Below, one piece after another: positions 1-9,189 of a DNA stretch of 34,775 nt. The translations under genes and the position numbers were made by a program. The stretch's first letter is position 1, and each line of letters opens with the position of its first letter. The DNA lies in the IMG/VR virus record IMGVR_UViG_3300023278_002686, positions 120,280 through 155,054 of that record. One strand, written 5' to 3'. This stretch comes from a virus. Below the pieces are notes generated by a model that saw only the letters and a list, made by a program, of their open reading frames with translations, searched no databases and was not told where the DNA came from.

Positions 1-431
1 ACTGCGGCTATATCAAAATCTAACCAATCTCCTCCATCTTCAGATTTAAAAGTCGAATTAGAAATTGTAAAAGAATTTCCACTAGCACCACCTACATAAA
101 GTATTCGTACTCCTGTACTAGGAGCATATCCTTTTGGCATAAAATGGTTATCACTACTTATTAGTGAATTAATATTAACATGATTATCTTTAATATAATT
201 AAAATTTTGAGTATGAAAATTAGTAAGCCAGTTAGATAAATTATATTTACTTGTTGCTAGAAAATAATCTGAAAAAGGAACTCCATTAATTTTAATTAGA
301 TCATAATCAGTTTGAATAGAATGCCCATTAGGTTCTAAAAAAGGTTCATTTATTCCATTATCAGAATTAAGTTGAATACTTCCTATATCATCATCTAATA
401 CTTTTATATTTGAAACAAAAGCACTTGCCAT
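1..431 (-). CDS. Virion protein of unknown function, 3' end beyond the window
   Basis: An open reading frame starts with ATG at 431 and stays open to the window edge (about 143 codons seen), so its C-terminus is missing. The start overlaps the TAA stop of the preceding tail-fibre gene (TAATG), a sign of translational coupling. The visible part is rich in Asn, Ser and Asp, has no transmembrane segment, and includes a short Gly/Ser stretch (YVGGASGNSF) followed by predicted beta-strand-like sequence. I do not recognise the family. Position directly after the tail fibre suggests another fibre, an adhesin or a fibre-associated protein. The N-terminal MASAFVSN only superficially resembles the tag seen in the 25-32 kb region. 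Confidence 0.75.
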   Translation of the reverse strand, partial: MASAFVSNIKVLDDDIGSIQLNSDNGINEPFLEPNGHSIQTDYDLIKINGVPFSDYFLATSKYNLSNWLTNFHTQNFNYIKDNHVNINSLISSDNHFMPKGYAPSTGVRILYVGGASGNSFTISNSTFKSEDGGDWLDFDIAA

Positions 432-2653
432 TAGTATCCCCCATAACTTATTTCTTTATTAGCTTTAGAATCTATTAGTTCTCTCAAGTTTTCATTCTCT
501 TTTTTAAGTTCTTGAACTGCTTTAATTAAAAGTCCAATACAATTATTAGCAATCATTTCTTTTTGAGAATCTCCAGAAAGTAAAGGATTAGTATCTTCTG
601 CTATAAATCCAACCATTTGTTGATTAGGATTTTTTGTTAATCCTTGTTTATAATTATAATTTACTATATTTATTTCACTTAAAATATTTAAAGCTGATAG
701 ATTACATATATGTATGTTTTCTTTAAATTCTTCTGAAGAAGTTAAATTAATTGTAGTAGCTTCTATATCACCTTCAAATTTAAATTCATAACCACTTCCA
801 TCTTCTTGAGTAGACGCGAATACCATTGCATTTTCAGAAAGATCATGTCTAATAGTTGATCTTGCAGTTCCAGCTTCTTTAAATCTTAAAGTTGGATCAT
901 CTAAAGATCCATCAATTTCAACAGCTGGAGTACTTCCTTTAAAGGTAACAGTTTCAGTATTTATTTGAAATTTATCAGTTAATTGTCTTATTCCTGTTCC
1001 TGTTCCAGGATCACTATCTGAAGTTAAACTCCAAGTAATTGCTGTTGTTTGCGCTCTACAATATGCATACCATCCATCTAAAGAGAATGTTCCTAATTCT
1101 ACAAATACATCTATAATAAAATTTCCACCATTTTCTTCACATTTAACATTTGTGACTAAACGATCTCCACCTTCATTATAAAAATATCCTTGAACATTAG
1201 CTTCAGTATCAGCAACCCCATTTTGAATTGAAATTACTATGCTACATCTACCTACATGATCAACATTATTATATGCTATTCCTGAAGCACCTAAACCTTC
1301 TAATACAATTCTATCAGCATTAGTAGCTGTTATGGTACATAATTTATACCATTGGGGTGCACCAGTATTATTTCCTGCTTTTTGAGCTGTAAAAGATCTA
1401 GATTGAAAACCACCATTATTATAAAATTTAGCCAATTGAGCATCTAATGAGTCTGTGATAACTAATCCATTTTGATAACCGGTTCCTGATCCTCCGAATC
1501 CAATTCTTGCTACATTGCTTAACCATCCATATTTAGAATATGAATTAACATCCCCAGGATTATAATTATAATAATTTTGTCGTGCAGGGTCCATTTTAAG
1601 ATAATTACCTGTTTCTAATTGTCCATTAGATTGATCCCAACTTGGAACAGCCTCATTATTTGGATTATCTATAATATTTGCTAATTTTTTAGTTGAACCA
1701 GTTAACCCGGTTCTCCAAGAATTATCACTTTCATCAAATTCTAATCTAAAATTTGTAGCGGTCCCGCGTTCTACTTCTAAACCAGCTAAACCCGTTCCTT
1801 GAACTCCAGAACCTGTTTCTTCACTATTCACGGTAATAAATTTATCAATAACATCTAATGTAGTTATATATTCTCTAGGAGCATTTCTATCTCTATCGAT
1901 TAAAAAGATTTCTGATCCTCTAATATCAGATCTTCCTGAAGCTCTTCTAATTTCTGCAATTACTTTTCTAGATCCATAACTTATAAAATTTTCTTCTACT
2001 TGAGGAACTCCATCCTCATCAATATAAATTATATCATTTCTAGCTGATCCACCAGTAGCACTTACTCCACCTACAGGATAAGTTCCTCCACTTACAGTTT
2101 GAGCTCCTTTATAAGTATCTACAATTCCTGAAGCTACTACAAATTGATTAGTAGGAGTAGTTTCTGTAGGATAAACTTTTAATAAGTCTTGATCTTCAGT
2201 AAGTTCTTTTAAATGAGATTCCATTCGTCTAGTTTCATCGAATGAATTTAATAAAACATTTCCAGTGGTAAATTCTAATCTACCTACTACAATATCATCA
2301 GTTAAAATATCTGCTAAAGCAACTTTTTCCCATCCCATATAATTGTTTGTTTGATTTACCCAATCAAACCTTAATATGATAAAAGGTTGACTTACATCTA
2401 CAGCTCCAGTAACTGCTATAGATATATAATCTTGAGTTTCAATTCTAGATCCTACTTCAGTAGTAGAGTCCCAATAAAAAGTCACACCGGGAGAAATACG
2501 AACAGTATTCGCATCTACATATTCTAAAGAAAGTCCTTTATATATTCCTTTTGGAAATAATTCATAATTTAATTTACTAAAACCTTGAGAGGTCGCTGCT
2601 TGTAAATAATCATATGTTAATATTTGATTTCCATAATTGGTTGTATAAGCCAT
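431..2653 (-). CDS. Tail fibre/appendage with C-terminal S74 intramolecular chaperone
   Basis: 740 residues. The last ~110 residues match the peptidase S74 (endosialidase-type) intramolecular chaperone. They contain the SSEEFKENI segment with the Ser...Lys pair expected for self-cleavage, then INIVNYNYK, MVGFIAEDTNPLL and a terminal heptad-rich LIKAVQELKKENENLREL coiled coil. In this family the chaperone trimerises the fibre and then cuts itself off just before the first Ser. The N-terminal ~250 residues look like a baseplate- or fibre-attachment region and the middle is beta-rich, consistent with a trimeric shaft. Start: ATG at 2653 preceded by AGGAG. A late-promoter-like motif lies upstream at 2671-2686. 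It probably binds the host surface; the receptor cannot be deduced. Confidence 0.88.
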   Translation of the reverse strand: MAYTTNYGNQILTYDYLQAATSQGFSKLNYELFPKGIYKGLSLEYVDANTVRISPGVTFYWDSTTEVGSRIETQDYISIAVTGAVDVSQPFIILRFDWVNQTNNYMGWEKVALADILTDDIVVGRLEFTTGNVLLNSFDETRRMESHLKELTEDQDLLKVYPTETTPTNQFVVASGIVDTYKGAQTVSGGTYPVGGVSATGGSARNDIIYIDEDGVPQVEENFISYGSRKVIAEIRRASGRSDIRGSEIFLIDRDRNAPREYITTLDVIDKFITVNSEETGSGVQGTGLAGLEVERGTATNFRLEFDESDNSWRTGLTGSTKKLANIIDNPNNEAVPSWDQSNGQLETGNYLKMDPARQNYYNYNPGDVNSYSKYGWLSNVARIGFGGSGTGYQNGLVITDSLDAQLAKFYNNGGFQSRSFTAQKAGNNTGAPQWYKLCTITATNADRIVLEGLGASGIAYNNVDHVGRCSIVISIQNGVADTEANVQGYFYNEGGDRLVTNVKCEENGGNFIIDVFVELGTFSLDGWYAYCRAQTTAITWSLTSDSDPGTGTGIRQLTDKFQINTETVTFKGSTPAVEIDGSLDDPTLRFKEAGTARSTIRHDLSENAMVFASTQEDGSGYEFKFEGDIEATTINLTSSEEFKENIHICNLSALNILSEINIVNYNYKQGLTKNPNQQMVGFIAEDTNPLLSGDSQKEMIANNCIGLLIKAVQELKKENENLRELIDSKANKEISYGGY

Positions 2654-2670
2654 TTAATAACTCCTATTTT

Positions 2671-2686
2671 CTATAATAATATAGTT
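2671..2686 (-). promoter_or_regulatory. Putative phage late promoter motif (AACTATATTATTATAG)
   Basis: The minus strand reads AACTATATTATTATAG just upstream of the tail-fibre Shine-Dalgarno. It matches the recurrent ACTATATnATnATA motif found before other late-looking genes in the window. It is a variant, not an exact TATAAATA. No factor can be assigned from sequence. Confidence 0.35.
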
Positions 2687-2691
2687 AGTTC

Positions 2692-4113
2692 TTAACTAAA
2701 AGTAGTTTTACTTAATAAAAATGCAAAATTAACATGGAAAGCATTAGATTTAAACTCAATTGGAGGAAAAGTTGAATATGCTAATAAATTATCATTTATG
2801 TCAAATACTCCACATTCAGTTATTTCCATAGTTTGTTTTGTATAATATAAAATTGACATATCTGTCATTCCAGATGGATAAGTATTAAAAGTAATAATAC
2901 CAGTCATATAATTTATGTCAGCATCAATAACTTCATTATCTGGTAATGTATAAGAAAATTTACCAGCTTCATCTGATAGAGTATAATCTTGAAAATTATA
3001 TGTAAAACTAAATCGTATTGATTTTTTTCTTACTTCTGGATAAGTAAGAATAATAGGATTAACTAATGTTGAAATCGTATCTACTGTAACTAATTGTCCT
3101 TTATATTCTGCAACAGCTCCACAATAATCTGTATTTGCATACACTTCATCTATAGAAACATCTGCTTTTGCAATTGGAGTATATAGCGTAGTAGGAATTG
3201 TAGTTGCAATATCTGTATGAGCTCCGATTCCAAATTTCATATAAGAAACTTCTGAATCAAAAGTAGCTGGAACATAATTAGTAGTTGTTAAAGTCTTTAA
3301 CTCAATATCAGTAATTGTATTTACATTATTAGAAGTATCTGCGATCCCTACTAATTGGCAACCTATGTGAGGAACTTCAGTAGCTTTTTTAAGAACATCC
3401 ATATTAGATTTAATAAAATCAAAATAATTAGCTGTCATAGTATATGATAATCCAGTACTTGAATGAGTAACTAATTCGTCTATAACATATTCAATACCTA
3501 CATGTTTTGTAGAAGTTTTAGAAAGTTTAGTATCTAATATCCATCCAGTATCTAATCTTTGAACAGGATCGGAATCTAAAGTTCTATCTTCTTCTAAAAA
3601 TCCAGTAAAATTTTCTTGAGATAAATGAATATGAGTATCAGATTGATTTAAAATTTCTGTTCCTGTTAATAAACTTTGAGTGTGTCTTAATAAATCTTGA
3701 CCATTGTAATAATAAACAAATACCTGCCCAACTCTATCTAAAGCTCTATAAAAAGATTTATATACAATTGCTGTTGCTTTATACGCTAACTTAAAAGCAA
3801 TTGAAGCTACTTCTCTTCTTAAGAATTCTGTAGTACTATTTACTGTAACATCAAATGTAATATTAAGAAGTTCTGTAATTTCTAAAAGTCTTTCATATTC
3901 CATTTTATCAATTACATATAATTCACTTTTATCTTTTATAGTATCTATTGCTAATGAAATTTCAGGGTTACATGACTGTACAAAATCTAACCAAAAATTA
4001 TTATTTTGTATAATAATTGGAAGTCTTTTTTCCATAAAAACAGTTTCTAAATATTGAACTACTGAGGTGCATGAGATACTATTTATTGTACAACTTCCTG
4101 TATATAATGCCAT
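2692..4113 (-). CDS. Putative baseplate/tail-fibre connector protein
   Basis: 473 residues, ATG at 4113 with a clear AAGGAG. The N-terminal third (around residues 75-130) contains a TEFLRREVASIAFKLAYK-type segment reminiscent of tail protein I/baseplate proteins. The C-terminal ~40 residues (ECGVFDINDNLLAYSTFPP, then a hydrophobic end) resemble the segment seen in phage tail-fibre N-terminal (DUF3751-like) domains, where a GLFD-x-x-GNLLA motif is followed by a Pro-containing loop. The central region is beta-rich. Position between the amidoligase/small structural genes and the S74 fibre supports a role joining fibre to baseplate. Exact T4 equivalence is not claimed. Confidence 0.7.
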   Translation of the reverse strand: MALYTGSCTINSISCTSVVQYLETVFMEKRLPIIIQNNNFWLDFVQSCNPEISLAIDTIKDKSELYVIDKMEYERLLEITELLNITFDVTVNSTTEFLRREVASIAFKLAYKATAIVYKSFYRALDRVGQVFVYYYNGQDLLRHTQSLLTGTEILNQSDTHIHLSQENFTGFLEEDRTLDSDPVQRLDTGWILDTKLSKTSTKHVGIEYVIDELVTHSSTGLSYTMTANYFDFIKSNMDVLKKATEVPHIGCQLVGIADTSNNVNTITDIELKTLTTTNYVPATFDSEVSYMKFGIGAHTDIATTIPTTLYTPIAKADVSIDEVYANTDYCGAVAEYKGQLVTVDTISTLVNPIILTYPEVRKKSIRFSFTYNFQDYTLSDEAGKFSYTLPDNEVIDADINYMTGIITFNTYPSGMTDMSILYYTKQTMEITECGVFDINDNLLAYSTFPPIEFKSNAFHVNFAFLLSKTTFS

Positions 4114-4122
4114 TTAAACTCC

Positions 4123-4524
4123 TTATGTAGGTATAGATAACGTTAAATCTATTTGTAAAGTACTTTCTGCAAAATTCTCATATGGTCCATCTGAAAATCT
4201 TTCTGCAAAAATAAGTACATCTTCTGCTGTATTAGTTATATAATATCCAGTAATTCTAGTAATAGTTCCTGTAAATGAAAATATCTGTGCTGCTAAAATA
4301 GCTGTAGTAGCGGCACTTGAACTTGCAATTGTCCAATCGTTTGGATCTATTGTTATTTCTGTATATCCTCCACCTGATATTTCTGTATATTGAGAAACTT
4401 CATCTGATTTAGATGGAGTTCTATCATCTGAATATAACTTAAGCTTTAAAGCCGTATAAGTTTTAATTCCTAATAATCTTTTAAATATTTCTTGTTCACC
4501 TAAATAGGTAGTAACACACGCCAT
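4123..4524 (-). CDS. Small beta-rich virion protein
   Basis: 133 residues if translation starts at the ATG at 4524. That start sits 7 bases after GGGAGGA and overlaps the stop of the upstream gene (TAATG), so I prefer it to the in-frame ATG at 4539, which lacks a site. The C-terminal half (GYYITNTAEDVLIFAERFSDGP) resembles a recurrent family of small phage structural proteins with a GYY...AERF..GP pattern. No membrane segment or catalytic motif is visible. Its place in the tail/fibre operon suggests a fibre or baseplate accessory protein; the role is unknown. Confidence 0.7.
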   Translation of the reverse strand: MACVTTYLGEQEIFKRLLGIKTYTALKLKLYSDDRTPSKSDEVSQYTEISGGGYTEITIDPNDWTIASSSAATTAILAAQIFSFTGTITRITGYYITNTAEDVLIFAERFSDGPYENFAESTLQIDLTLSIPT

Positions 4525-6758
4525 TAATTTTCCTCCCATGTAATTTTAAAATTCTTATCTAAAAGTCCCTTTTTCCCGTTTAAATTAATTACTCGAGTTC
4601 CGTCTTTATTAAGATACCTAATAATATCATACTTTGGCTCTAAAATAACTTTAAAATTCTTATCTAAAAGTCCAACTTTTCCATTTAATTTAATTACTCG
4701 AGTTCCATCTTCATTTGAATTCCCAATACGGTCATAAATTGGTTCTAAGACAACTTTATAATCTTTATCTAAAATTCCTTCTTTCTTGTTTAATGCAAAT
4801 GTTCGAGTTCCATCATCATGTGGATTCCAAATCGCATCATATTTAGGTTCCAAAATAACTTTATAATCTTTATCTAAAAGTCCCTTTTTCCCGTTTAAAT
4901 TAATTACTCGAGTTCCATTTGAATCAGGCCCATCAATAAAATCATATTTAGGTTCTACAACGACTTTAAAATCTTTGTCTAAAAGTCCCTTTTTCCCGTT
5001 TAAGTTAATTGCTCGAGTTCCGTCTTTTTTAGGAGTATTTAGAATGTCATACTTGGGTTCTACAACAACTTTATAATCTTTGTCTAAAAGTCCAACTTTT
5101 CCATTTAAGTCAATTACTCGAGTTCCGTCTAAATTAAGATTACGTATAGCATCGTATTTAGGTTCTACAACGACTTTTAAATTTTTATCTAAAATTCCCT
5201 TTTTATCATTTAAAATAATTACTCGAATTCCATCTTCATCTTTAGTTGGAGGACCAATATAATCGTATTTAAGTTCTACAACAACTTTTAAATTTTTATC
5301 TAAAAGTCCATATTTCCTGTTTAATTCAATTACTCGAATTCCATCTTCATCTGGAGGACCAATATAATCGTAAATAGGTTCCAAAATAACTTTATAATTC
5401 TTATCCAAAAGTCCAACTTTCCCGTTTACTTTAATTACTCGAGTTCCATTTGAATCAGGCGCATCAATAAAATCATATTTAGGTTCTAGGATAACTTTAG
5501 AATTCTTGTCTAAAAGTCCCCATAATTCACCATCTTGTATTTGAATATCCTCTTTAGAACTTTTTGTAAATATAACTAAATTCTTACATATATAATCTTC
5601 ATATATCACACCTCTTGCTAAATAAATAATTTTTTCATTAAATTTAAATTTAATGTTTTTAACGATTCCACTATCTATCTGTATTCCATCTAACAAACAA
5701 TTTTCTATAAGACTTGGGCTATAATTTCCACTTATTAATTCTCCACCTATAATTTCAAGATCTCTATTTTTAGTGATATTAATCTCAAGATCTCTATAGA
5801 CAACGTCTGGTTTTAATATCCAGTTACCACCTACTTTAGATAATAACATTTCTTTCATTAATTTATTTCCAATCACTTTGTCATTAAATTTAAAAACTTT
5901 AATACGATCTAAATTTTTAGTATTATCTAATAAAGAATTTAAAAGTCTATTAATTTTTAATATATATTCTTTTTTCTTAAATTCAGGATCAATCGCTAAT
6001 TGTACGAAATATATAAAGTCTAAAATTTGAAATTTTGTTTCTGTAAATTTTTTATGATAATTAGTTCCACCTAAATATCTAAATTCTAAATAAGGATTAG
6101 CTGAATTTAATTTCATAAAATTAATTCCATAATATTTTTCCTTAGGTACAAAGCTTTCTAAATCTCCTAAAAATTCTGTATAATCTTTTTTAATAATATC
6201 TTTACCTTTTTCTAATTTTTGTAAAATTTCAAGTATCATAGATTTTGCATATTTATTATTTTTTCTTTCTTTAAAAAATTTATATATTTTGCCTTCTTCC
6301 ATAAATAAGACTAATTTTAAAATATCAATACTTTTGATATTCTTTAAAGAAATTCCTATATGTAACCCTGTAGATTTATTAGTAGTTCCAAATTTATTAA
6401 TTGCTTTAAAAATAGTTTGCATATTATCCAGAAATGTTTTTAATTTTATAGGAGGAGATATTAATTCAATTCCATATTTTCCTGTTATAGAAGAATCTGG
6501 TTCAGTATGCCAATTTTTAGATGTTTTACCTCCATGATATTGGCTAAATTGTTCAATTTTTCCTAAAGATTTTAAGTCTTTTACAAAATTGTCAGTATTA
6601 TCATCTTTAAAAGATACTTCAAATTCTCCGCCAATTAGTCCGTCGAAATGGTTTAGAACATCTTCTTTTTCTTTTTTAGAAACTTTTTCTAAAAATAATT
6701 GTTTTGAGATAAAGTCATTAGTTTTCAAGTTTGAATGTAAATATTCATTAAAATTCAT
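4524..6758 (-). CDS. Amidoligase-like domain fused to ten WG-type repeats
   Basis: 744 residues. Residues ~40-140 carry hallmarks of the Amidoligase_2 family (glutamine-synthetase-fold COOH-NH2 ligases): GGEFEV (43-48), W83 followed by EPDSS, YGIELISPP (95-103) and TGLHIGI (130-136). These enzymes are predicted to form amide bonds using ATP, for example on peptides or cell-wall material. From ~residue 405 to the end there are ten tandem ~34-residue WG-type repeats of the form G-LLDK-x-(Y/F)KV-x-(V/L)EP-x-YD. Only the first keeps the actual Trp (WGLLDK); the others have KG, VG, YG or EG. ATG at 6758, upstream AAGGAAAAAAC. Substrate unknown. The location between baseplate wedge and fibre genes is unusual for an enzyme. 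Confidence 0.75.
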   Translation of the reverse strand: MNFNEYLHSNLKTNDFISKQLFLEKVSKKEKEDVLNHFDGLIGGEFEVSFKDDNTDNFVKDLKSLGKIEQFSQYHGGKTSKNWHTEPDSSITGKYGIELISPPIKLKTFLDNMQTIFKAINKFGTTNKSTGLHIGISLKNIKSIDILKLVLFMEEGKIYKFFKERKNNKYAKSMILEILQKLEKGKDIIKKDYTEFLGDLESFVPKEKYYGINFMKLNSANPYLEFRYLGGTNYHKKFTETKFQILDFIYFVQLAIDPEFKKKEYILKINRLLNSLLDNTKNLDRIKVFKFNDKVIGNKLMKEMLLSKVGGNWILKPDVVYRDLEINITKNRDLEIIGGELISGNYSPSLIENCLLDGIQIDSGIVKNIKFKFNEKIIYLARGVIYEDYICKNLVIFTKSSKEDIQIQDGELWGLLDKNSKVILEPKYDFIDAPDSNGTRVIKVNGKVGLLDKNYKVILEPIYDYIGPPDEDGIRVIELNRKYGLLDKNLKVVVELKYDYIGPPTKDEDGIRVIILNDKKGILDKNLKVVVEPKYDAIRNLNLDGTRVIDLNGKVGLLDKDYKVVVEPKYDILNTPKKDGTRAINLNGKKGLLDKDFKVVVEPKYDFIDGPDSNGTRVINLNGKKGLLDKDYKVILEPKYDAIWNPHDDGTRTFALNKKEGILDKDYKVVLEPIYDRIGNSNEDGTRVIKLNGKVGLLDKNFKVILEPKYDIIRYLNKDGTRVINLNGKKGLLDKNFKITWEEN
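4530..5540 (-). repeat. Ten tandem ~34-codon WG-type repeats within the amidoligase gene
   Basis: The 3' third of the gene at 4524-6758 is built of ten imperfect repeats of about 102-108 bases. They are recognisable from the recurring plus-strand words ctaaaagtcc, attactcgagttcc and ataatc. They encode LLDK...EPxYD units. Several neighbouring units are near-identical in DNA while others have diverged, which suggests recent expansion or shuffling by recombination. Confidence 0.85.
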
Positions 6759-6768
6759 TGTTTTTTCC

Positions 6769-8496
6769 TTACATATAAGTAATAGTTATAGAAGAACTTC
6801 CATAAGATACAATTTGATTCGGAAGTGTTAATTCTAAATCAACGGCATCTGATTCAAATTCTACTTTTATAGTATATCTAGTATAGTCTAGAGTTAGTCC
6901 ACTTGTGATAGTTATATTTGCTGATCCAGTTAAATAAGATAACGCTCCTGATCCAGCATATCCTGATTCAAAAGTCCATCCACCATTAGGATAATTTCCA
7001 TCATCTGTAGCTACTAAATCATAACTTCCACTATCTAATTTAACATATACTTTAACAGTTCCTGTAGTTATATCTTCTATTCCTAAATCTACTGTAGCTG
7101 CATAGGCTGAAGCAAAATCAAATGTTTTATAATAACTTAATTCCGTGTAATGATGATTAACACCTTCTACTTGATCAATTAAACAAATATAATCTGATTG
7201 ATAAATAAATTCTTTAAATTCCATATTATGAATATCATATCTTGTTGAAAGACCTGTTATAATTCCAGATCGTACAAAGTTTTCAGTATATGCTCTATTT
7301 GAAATATAAGCATCTACTGTAAAGGTAACATATATTACATCTATATCCGAAAATTGAATAATATCTGTTGGTGGTTTTTTAAGATTCAATTCAGTACGTA
7401 TTAGATCTTGTTGAGCTGAAGTAATATTTCCACCTGTGGTACTAAGACAAGAAAGATTAACTACATTTTCTTGAAGAGGTACATAAGTTCCAGGAGGATT
7501 TCCATTTATTTCGTTATATTCTGTTTCTCCCCATACTGCAGCTTTAGAAACATATGATAATTCTTCTAAAAGAGATTTATAATCAGGGATAGAGATAGCT
7601 CTATCTCTAGTAGTATAATGTCTAGGAGCTTTTACTCTTATAGATTCTATATCTTCATAAGTAGTACCTCCCGAAATTGCTTCTACATTAGTACAATAAA
7701 GAGTTACAATATCATTATTACCATCTGTAATTTCATCATCTACGTTTGTAATTAAGTCAGAAGAAGTAACATCTCCTTTATCTCCTAATGTTTCAATATA
7801 TTGAATTGTTACAGTATCTCCATTAGCTAATTTTCTACCAAAAATATCATTACCAAATGTTATTTTAACTCCAGACCAATCTACAAGATTTTTAATAGTA
7901 AACACTTTTGAAGTTGATAATTCTGCTAATCTTATATCAGCTAATTCGGTATATTCTTCTCCATTAACTAAAATAGTATAATAATTATTTTCTATACTTG
8001 TATTATCAATTCGAACTTCTTCATAAATAATTCCAGAGGCTACATAAGTTTTTGTTTTTGGAATTCCTTGAACTATAGGAACATCAATATAATTATCTGA
8101 AGTACCTAATACAGAAGCTTCATATGAAGTAAATGTAATTCCATCATCTGTAGAAAAAGAAGTATATATAGGAATATTTACATTATAAGGATGAGTTCCA
8201 GCATAAGTAGATGAAGTAGAAACTTTTAATTCTCCAACAGCACCTTGTTTTCTATGAGGAGTATAATTAAAAAATTCATTTTGTGAAAGTAATGATGATA
8301 TATTTCTAGCAAGATTCCATTTTGCTTCTCTTGTAAGAAATTCATCATATCTCATAGAATATTCTAATTCATTTGCAAACATATCTATTAATCTTTCATT
8401 AACTGAATAATATAATATATCTTGCCATTCTACGGTTTGTCTTAATCTATCTTTAATACGATTTTTAATTGAAGTATAATCAAATTGTACTGCCAT
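6769..8496 (-). CDS. Baseplate wedge protein, gp6/baseplate-J-like
   Basis: 575 residues, ATG at 8496 after AAGGAAT. The region around residues 290-390 has the signature of gp6/baseplate_J proteins: TTRDRAISIPDYKSLLEEL, then SKAAVWGETEYN, a short loop, and an LNLKKPPTDIIQF segment followed by beta strands. In T4, gp6 forms the wedge core that dimerises around the baseplate and controls its opening. The N-terminal ~250 residues form a beta-rich region, and the C-terminus after ~460 looks like an extra beta-sandwich. It directly follows the gp25-like gene, the usual order in contractile-tail phages. Confidence 0.85.
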   Translation of the reverse strand: MAVQFDYTSIKNRIKDRLRQTVEWQDILYYSVNERLIDMFANELEYSMRYDEFLTREAKWNLARNISSLLSQNEFFNYTPHRKQGAVGELKVSTSSTYAGTHPYNVNIPIYTSFSTDDGITFTSYEASVLGTSDNYIDVPIVQGIPKTKTYVASGIIYEEVRIDNTSIENNYYTILVNGEEYTELADIRLAELSTSKVFTIKNLVDWSGVKITFGNDIFGRKLANGDTVTIQYIETLGDKGDVTSSDLITNVDDEITDGNNDIVTLYCTNVEAISGGTTYEDIESIRVKAPRHYTTRDRAISIPDYKSLLEELSYVSKAAVWGETEYNEINGNPPGTYVPLQENVVNLSCLSTTGGNITSAQQDLIRTELNLKKPPTDIIQFSDIDVIYVTFTVDAYISNRAYTENFVRSGIITGLSTRYDIHNMEFKEFIYQSDYICLIDQVEGVNHHYTELSYYKTFDFASAYAATVDLGIEDITTGTVKVYVKLDSGSYDLVATDDGNYPNGGWTFESGYAGSGALSYLTGSANITITSGLTLDYTRYTIKVEFESDAVDLELTLPNQIVSYGSSSITITYM

Positions 8497-8506
8497 ATAA
8501 TATTCC

Positions 8507-8896
8507 TTATACTAAATTTTTAAACTTTTGTGAAAAAGTAAATCCAGTTTGATATGTATTCGAAATACCTTTTATAGTAATTTTCCAATATCTTTGTTCA
8601 TAAAAAGGTTCTATTCTAATATCTGTTATTTCTAAATCTGGATAAAATGATTGTAAAATTGCACTACTTAATAACGTTTCAAATTGAATTAAATTAATTT
8701 GATTCATAGGTTTGGTAATAAATTGATATAAAACTCCGCCTTCATCTGGTTTTCCAATATAATCACCTTGTAAAGAAGTTAGCCATAATGTTAAAGCATT
8801 TTCAATCGCTTTATCATTTTCAACTTGTTTAATAATACCTTTTGTGTCTACACCGCCTGTTAATGTGTGGTCGTATAATAATTTTGTAGTTGCCAT
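8507..8896 (-). CDS. Baseplate wedge protein, gp25-like
   Basis: 129 residues with the GPW/gp25 pattern. It has an N-terminal GGVDTKGIIKQVENDKAIENAL segment followed by LWLTSLQGDYIGKPDEGG, and later a two-helix region and a beta hairpin (YWKITIKGI). gp25 family proteins sit in the inner baseplate and seed the sheath. ATG at 8896 has no clear Shine-Dalgarno and begins two bases after the TAA of the GIY-YIG gene, so translation is probably coupled. The gp6-like gene follows 10 bases downstream, as in related phages. Confidence 0.85.
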   Translation of the reverse strand: MATTKLLYDHTLTGGVDTKGIIKQVENDKAIENALTLWLTSLQGDYIGKPDEGGVLYQFITKPMNQINLIQFETLLSSAILQSFYPDLEITDIRIEPFYEQRYWKITIKGISNTYQTGFTFSQKFKNLV

Positions 8897-8898
8897 AA

Positions 8899-9189
8899 TT
8901 AATTATATAGTTGTTTCTGTTCATATTTTTTTACATTTTCTTTAAACCAAGGATTTTTAAATAAAAATTCAATAATTCTTATATCAAACCATTCTCCTTG
9001 AATATGAAACTTATTACTTATATTATGTATATGCTGTTCAAAGTGTTCAGGAATATTCTCTATATAATATAGAATTTTTAAATCTTTAGAATTTCCAGTT
9101 TGTAACTCTTGGAGTCTCTTTTCTATATTCTTAGATCTTCCTATCTTAACGTGATTATTTTGATTTTTAACGAAATAGATGTTTGTCAT
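8899..9189 (-). CDS. GIY-YIG (T5orf172/MUG113-type) nuclease-like protein
   Basis: 96 residues. It begins NIYFVKNQNNHVKIGRSKNI, then RLQELQTGNSKDLK and ends ...QGEWFD, which is the pattern of the small T5orf172/MUG113 branch of GIY-YIG nucleases. The family signature includes the first Tyr, a KIGrs motif with a catalytic Arg, a later LQtGn motif and a terminal EWF. It is a freestanding domain with no DNA-binding region. Its ATG overlaps the TGA of the 2H gene (ATGA) and lacks a Shine-Dalgarno. Found between baseplate genes, it may be a homing-type mobile gene or a DNA-processing enzyme. Confidence 0.78.
   Translation of the reverse strand: MTNIYFVKNQNNHVKIGRSKNIEKRLQELQTGNSKDLKILYYIENIPEHFEQHIHNISNKFHIQGEWFDIRIIEFLFKNPWFKENVKKYEQKQLYN

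Noticed and set aside
1-431. Partial gene at the left edge as a tenth tagged protein
   Set aside because: It starts MASAFVSNIKV, without the MK-x-R start or the Ser run.
4530-5540. CRISPR-like or noncoding tandem repeat
   Set aside because: The repeats keep one reading frame, encode a known WG-type protein repeat and have no unique spacers.
5080-6831. Plus-strand frames over the amidoligase/WG gene
   Set aside because: They are antisense to a well-supported gene, have no ribosome binding sites and no recognisable content. The same holds for plus-strand frames elsewhere, for example at 11579-12237, 22641-23825, 26876-27064 and 28754-29032.
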